Positions 60,950-64,000 of a DNA stretch of 64,000 bases are shown piece after piece (within the stretch, counting starts at the first letter, position 1; each line of letters opens with the position of its first letter). The stretch covers positions 1 through 64,000 of the forward strand of contig NZ_JAJFEQ010000004.1 of the NCBI RefSeq assembly GCF_020707265.1, given 5' to 3'. This DNA comes from Massilia sp. IC2-477. GTDB lineage: Bacteria > Pseudomonadota > Gammaproteobacteria > Burkholderiales > Burkholderiaceae_D. A program made the position numbers and the translations under genes. The notes beneath the pieces are model-generated. The model worked only from the letters and a program-made list of their open reading frames with translations. It had not been told where the DNA came from and searched no databases.

Positions 60950-61545
60950 TATTTCGATGTCCCGTAGGTTTCTTCGCGGATCACGCGCGGGATGTTCTCG
61001 CGCGGTTCGATCGTCACCGGTTGGTAGATCACGCGTTTCTGTTCAGGGTCGTAGCGCATCTCGACATAGCCCGTGATCGGGAAGTCCTTGCGGAACGGGT
61101 GGCCGATGAAGCCGTAGTCGGTCAGGATGCGGCGCAGGTCGCCGTGGCCGTCGAACAGGATGCCGAACAGGTCGAAGGCTTCGCGCTCGAACCAGTTGGC
61201 GGCGCGCCAGATCGGGGTGATCGATTCGACCAGGGGCATGTCGTCGTCCGGGCAGAACACGCGCACGCGCACGCGCCAGTTGTGCTCCAGCGACAGCAGG
61301 TGCACGACCACCGCGAAGCGCGGGCCGTCCCAGGTGCCTTCACCGTATTGGGAATAGTCGACGCCGCACAGGTCGATCATTTCTTCGAAGCGAAGAGAAG
61401 GATCGTCGCGCAGGGCCTGCATCGATTTGATGTAGTCGGCGGCCTTGACCACCACAGTCACTTCGCCCAGCGCCGAACTAATGGCAGCGCCCTCGCCCAG
61501 TGCATTTTTCAGGGCGAGTTCAAGGGTTTCGAGTTTCGTCGTCAT
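60949..61545 (-). CDS. nuoC: NADH-quinone oxidoreductase subunit C
   Basis: This 198-residue 30-kDa-type subunit has the signature ERTAFD-like [27 protein letters not shown], followed by [21 protein letters not shown]. It scaffolds NuoD and NuoI. It follows nuoB by 16 bases. Confidence 0.96.
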   Translation of the reverse strand: MTTKLETLELALKNALGEGAAISSALGEVTVVVKAADYIKSMQALRDDPSLRFEEMIDLCGVDYSQYGEGTWDGPRFAVVVHLLSLEHNWRVRVRVFCPDDDMPLVESITPIWRAANWFEREAFDLFGILFDGHGDLRRILTDYGFIGHPFRKDFPITGYVEMRYDPEQKRVIYQPVTIEPRENIPRVIREETYGTSK

Positions 61546-61561
61546 GGTGTTTCGCTGTCTT

Positions 61562-62038
61562 TTAGCGCGCGATGGTGTTGGTGCGCTTGATCTTGTTTTG
61601 CAGCTGCAGGATGCCGTACAGCAGGGCTTCCGCGGTCGGCGGGCAACCCGGCACGTAGACGTCGACCGGCACGATGCGGTCGCAGCCGCGCACCACCGAG
61701 TACGAGTAGTGGTAGTAGCCGCCGCCGTTGGCGCAGGAGCCCATCGAGATCACCCAGCGCGGTTCGGCCATCTGGTCGTACACCTTGCGCAGGGCGGGAG
61801 CCATCTTGTTGCACAGCGTGCCGGCGACGATCATCACGTCGGACTGGCGCGGCGACGGGCGGAACACAATGCCAAAACGGTCGAGATCGTAGCGGGCAGC
61901 GCCCACATGCATCATCTCGACCGCGCAGCATGCCAGGCCAAACGTCATCGGGAACATCGATCCCGTGCGCGCCCAGTTGATCAGCTTATCGGCTGTGGTG
62001 GTAATGAAACCTTCGTTTAATACGCCTTCAATTGCCAT
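61562..62038 (-). CDS. nuoB: NADH-quinone oxidoreductase subunit B
   Basis: This 158-residue PSST-type subunit carries the terminal cluster N2. Its four cysteines are the tandem C37-C38 in LACCAVEMM, the one in GSCANGG and the one in PGCPPT. It passes electrons to quinone. Spacing to nuoA is three bases. Confidence 0.97.
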   Translation of the reverse strand: MAIEGVLNEGFITTTADKLINWARTGSMFPMTFGLACCAVEMMHVGAARYDLDRFGIVFRPSPRQSDVMIVAGTLCNKMAPALRKVYDQMAEPRWVISMGSCANGGGYYHYSYSVVRGCDRIVPVDVYVPGCPPTAEALLYGILQLQNKIKRTNTIAR

Positions 62039-62041
62039 GGC

Positions 62042-62401
62042 TTATTCCCAATCAAGGGCACCTTTCTTCCAGATGTACCAGAAGCCCACGATGAATTCGG
62101 CGATGAACACCATCATCGTGACGAAACCGGTCCAGCCCAGTTCGCGCATCGAGACGCCCCATGGGAAGAAGAATGCCGTTTCCAGATCAAACAAAATAAA
62201 CAGGATCGCCACCAGGTAGTAGCGAACGTCGAACTTCATGCGCGCATCTTCGAAGGCTTCGAAGCCGCATTCATACGGGGACAGCTTGGCTGCGTCGGGA
62301 CGGTGCGGACCAAGAATGCGGCCGAGCACCTGCGGGGCGACGCCGACGCCGACGCCAATCAGGATAAAGAGAAGTACGGGGAAGTAATTTTCGAGGTTCA
62401 C
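62042..62401 (-). CDS. nuoA: NADH-quinone oxidoreductase subunit A
   Basis: This 119-residue three-helix subunit opens the operon. The family signature [22 protein letters not shown] lies in the first loop. Its upstream region contains a tRNA-Leu gene with its own terminator, but no strong promoter for nuo could be picked out in the ~100 bases left of that terminator. Confidence 0.96.
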   Translation of the reverse strand: MNLENYFPVLLFILIGVGVGVAPQVLGRILGPHRPDAAKLSPYECGFEAFEDARMKFDVRYYLVAILFILFDLETAFFFPWGVSMRELGWTGFVTMMVFIAEFIVGFWYIWKKGALDWE

Positions 62402-62503
62402 GGTGAAGCCTATTTGAACGATCGGTTAATCAAACACTGCAGGGCTGCAGCGCCGAATCGCGCGAACCTGGCTCGGGCCTTCTACCAGGACCACTCGAAT
62501 CGT

Positions 62504-62556
62504 AAAAAAGCCAGCGCAGGCAGGAGAGCGGTTGCTCATTGCGCCCTTGCTGGCTT
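62504..62556 (-). terminator. terminator/attenuator between tRNA-Leu and nuoA
   Basis: On the minus strand AAGCCAGC (62549-62556) pairs with its complement (62508-62515), and six T residues follow (62504-62509). The long loop can fold further (GCGCA with TGCGC, GAGC with GCTC). It lies 10 bases past the tRNA 3' end and about 100 bases before nuoA, so it ends the tRNA transcript or limits readthrough into nuo. Confidence 0.75.
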
Positions 62557-62566
62557 CTTTGTATCT

Positions 62567-62651
62567 TGGTGCCGACGGCGAGACTCGAACTCGCACAGCT
62601 TTCGCCACTACCCCCTCAAGATAGCGTGTCTACCAATTTCACCACGTCGGC
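62567..62651 (-). tRNA. tRNA-Leu (anticodon GAG)
   Basis: The 85-base sequence read on the minus strand folds as a tRNA with a long variable arm. The acceptor stem is GCCGACG with CGTCGGC. The D arm has TGGTAGACACGC, the anticodon stem CTATC/GGTAG encloses TTGAGGG with GAG at the anticodon position, and the T arm contains GAGTTCGAGTCTC. CCA is encoded at the 3' end. It decodes CUU and CUC leucine codons. Confidence 0.95.
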
Positions 62652-62662
62652 TGGAGACCAGT

Positions 62663-62692
62663 ATTTTACCCTGCTTTAGCACTACTTTTCAA
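62663..62692 (-). promoter_or_regulatory. promoter of tRNA-Leu
   Basis: On the minus strand TTGAAA (62692-62687), an 18-base spacer and TAAAAT (62668-62663) lie 12 bases before the tRNA 5' end. The region is strikingly AT-rich compared with its surroundings, as expected of a stable-RNA promoter. Confidence 0.65.
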
Positions 62693-62873
62693 TGCACAAA
62701 TTGCGCTAGCACAAGGAAATTACTAAATTACTCAACATTTCCTTGATGCTTGCCAAACTAGATAGCAGGGTTGGCAGCATTGAGTGGGTTTTCACCCTTC
62801 ACCACAGGCGGCACACCAGATGGCGAGCCGCATTCTACTCCGATTCCGGAACGGACGTGCGTCCGCCCCGTTT

Positions 62874-63350
62874 TTACTTGGTCGGAGCCGGTGCAACTGG
62901 TGCAGCTGGCGCAGCAGGAGCCGCGGTCGACGGCGCCGGGTTCGACACACCCGAGGTTTGCGGGATGTCGTTGACCGGAACGGCCGGCGCGGTCGCCGGG
63001 CCGGCGTTCGGGCCTGCGCCCGGCACGTCGCTAGGAATGCCGGTGGCCGGCGCCTTCGACGACGGCACGGTCACGCGCTCCATCACACCGCCATCGGTGC
63101 CCGCTGCGGTGCGGCCATTGCTGAACCAGGCCAGGGCCAGGGTCGAGGCGAAGAACACGGCGGCCGCGACGGCGGTCGACTTCGACAGGAAGTTCGACGA
63201 GCCCGAGGCGCCGAACAGGCTGCCCGATGCGCCGGAGCCGAAGGCCGCGCCCATGTCGGCGCCCTTGCCGTGCTGGACCAGCACCAGACCGATGATGGCC
63301 AGGGCCGAAATAACCTGCACGACAATAATCAGATTGAACAAGGTGTTCAT
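62874..63350 (-). CDS. secG: preprotein translocase subunit SecG
   Basis: This 158-residue protein has two membrane helices, with the conserved LVLVQHGKGADMGAAFGSGASGSLFGASGSSNFL loop between them. It assists SecYE in protein export. The last ~75 residues form a Pro/Ala-rich tail, longer than in the ~110-residue E. coli protein. It lies between tpiA and tRNA-Leu, as in other betaproteobacteria. Confidence 0.95.
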   Translation of the reverse strand: MNTLFNLIIVVQVISALAIIGLVLVQHGKGADMGAAFGSGASGSLFGASGSSNFLSKSTAVAAAVFFASTLALAWFSNGRTAAGTDGGVMERVTVPSSKAPATGIPSDVPGAGPNAGPATAPAVPVNDIPQTSGVSNPAPSTAAPAAPAAPVAPAPTK

Positions 63351-63410
63351 TGCAATTCCATTCCCAAGTTAACGACGTTTTAAATGCTTTACTTCTAAAA
63401 CTTTTGTCTG

Positions 63411-64000
63411 TTATGACGCTGCGCGGATGATGCCGAGGAAGTCTTCCGCCTTCAGCGCCGCGCCGCCAATCAGGCCGCCGTCGATATCCGGCTGCGCCAT
63501 CAGGTCCGCCGCATTATCCGGCTTCATGCTGCCGCCGTACAGCACCAGCGTGTTTTCCGCGGCTTCAGCGTTGCAAGCACGCAGTTTTTCGCGCAGGGCA
63601 GCGTGCACTTCCTGGGCCATGGCCGGGGTTGCGGTCTTGCCGGTGCCGATCGCCCATACCGGCTCGTAGGCCAGCACGATCTTGTCGATGGCTTGCGCGC
63701 CGATGGCTTCCAGCACGGCGTCCAGCTGGGCATTCACGACCGCCATGGTCTGCCCCGCTTCGCGCTGCACCAGGGTTTCGCCGACGCAGACGATCGGGGT
63801 CAGGCCCGCCGCCAGGGCGGCCCCGGTCTTCTTGGCCACCAGCTCATTGGTTTCGCCGTGGTAAGCGCGGCGTTCGGAGTGGCCGACGATCACGTAGCGG
63901 CTGCCGAAATCCTGCAGCATCGTCATGCACACTTCGCCGGTATAGGCGCCGACCGGATGGCAGGACACATCCTGCGCGCCCCAGGCAACCGGGGAGCCCT
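63411..64000 (-). CDS. tpiA: triosephosphate isomerase, N-terminal part beyond the window
   Basis: About 196 residues are present and the frame runs open to the right edge, so the first ~50 residues are missing. It interconverts dihydroxyacetone phosphate and glyceraldehyde 3-phosphate. The electrophile histidine is in VGHSERR and the catalytic glutamate in [22 protein letters not shown] and [13 protein letters not shown] form the phosphate-binding end. It precedes secG by 60 bases on the same strand. Confidence 0.96.
   Translation of the reverse strand, partial: GSPVAWGAQDVSCHPVGAYTGEVCMTMLQDFGSRYVIVGHSERRAYHGETNELVAKKTGAALAAGLTPIVCVGETLVQREAGQTMAVVNAQLDAVLEAIGAQAIDKIVLAYEPVWAIGTGKTATPAMAQEVHAALREKLRACNAEAAENTLVLYGGSMKPDNAADLMAQPDIDGGLIGGAALKAEDFLGIIRAAS

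Overview
This window is a high-GC chromosomal segment. Gene content and order point to a betaproteobacterium of the Oxalobacteraceae, probably Massilia, Telluria or a close relative. The main grounds are a complete nuoA-N operon followed by a DUF2818 gene and preceded by tRNA-Leu, secG and tpiA; a phasin gene; ispD-ispF; and many short palindromic repeats in convergent intergenic gaps. The genus is an inference from layout and protein style, not from a database search.

Layout. 1-3640: sppA and a sodium:solute symporter, minus strand, with a terminator. 3763-10050: a four-gene type VI secretion effector cassette (vgrG, lipase, lipoprotein immunity protein, PAAR tip) that is visibly AT-richer than its surroundings and has no other T6SS structural genes nearby. 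10185-15503: a small secreted protein, a NYN-LOTUS RNA-binding protein, a hybrid histidine kinase and small DUF proteins, with a MITE-like palindrome between two converging stop codons. 15584-20095: a tightly overlapping four-gene plus-strand operon (single-domain response regulator, HEAT-repeat membrane protein, processive GT2 glycosyltransferase, glycosidase-like protein) that looks like an exopolysaccharide module. 20192-25399: small hypothetical genes, an SbmA/YddA-like ABC exporter and a Cache-PAS histidine kinase. 25533-32360: ribA, a secreted trypsin-like protease with an FHA membrane partner, a LytS/LytTR two-component pair and an acyltransferase. 32357-33871: a phasin and a truncated TnsB/Mu-like transposase without a catalytic core. 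34159-39218: Tat-exported amine oxidase, cytochrome c, exported RidA and TonB receptor, which together suggest periplasmic oxidative deamination. 39255-44772: a voltage-gated-type potassium channel, VOC protein, FMN reductase, S41-like peptidase and MFS transporter. 44852-64000: ispF, ispD, a secreted HExxH protein, a NUDIX hydrolase, DUF2818, nuoN to nuoA, tRNA-Leu(GAG), secG and a partial tpiA, all on the minus strand.

The core-genome part (complex I, isoprenoid and riboflavin synthesis, SecG, triosephosphate isomerase) is ordinary. The parts most worth a second look are the periplasmic amine oxidase/cytochrome/RidA/TonB operon, the exopolysaccharide operon with its uncharacterised glycosidase-like member, the lipase T6SS cassette, the stand-alone transposase N-terminal protein, and three families of palindromic repeats. 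No CRISPR array, prophage or intact insertion sequence was seen.
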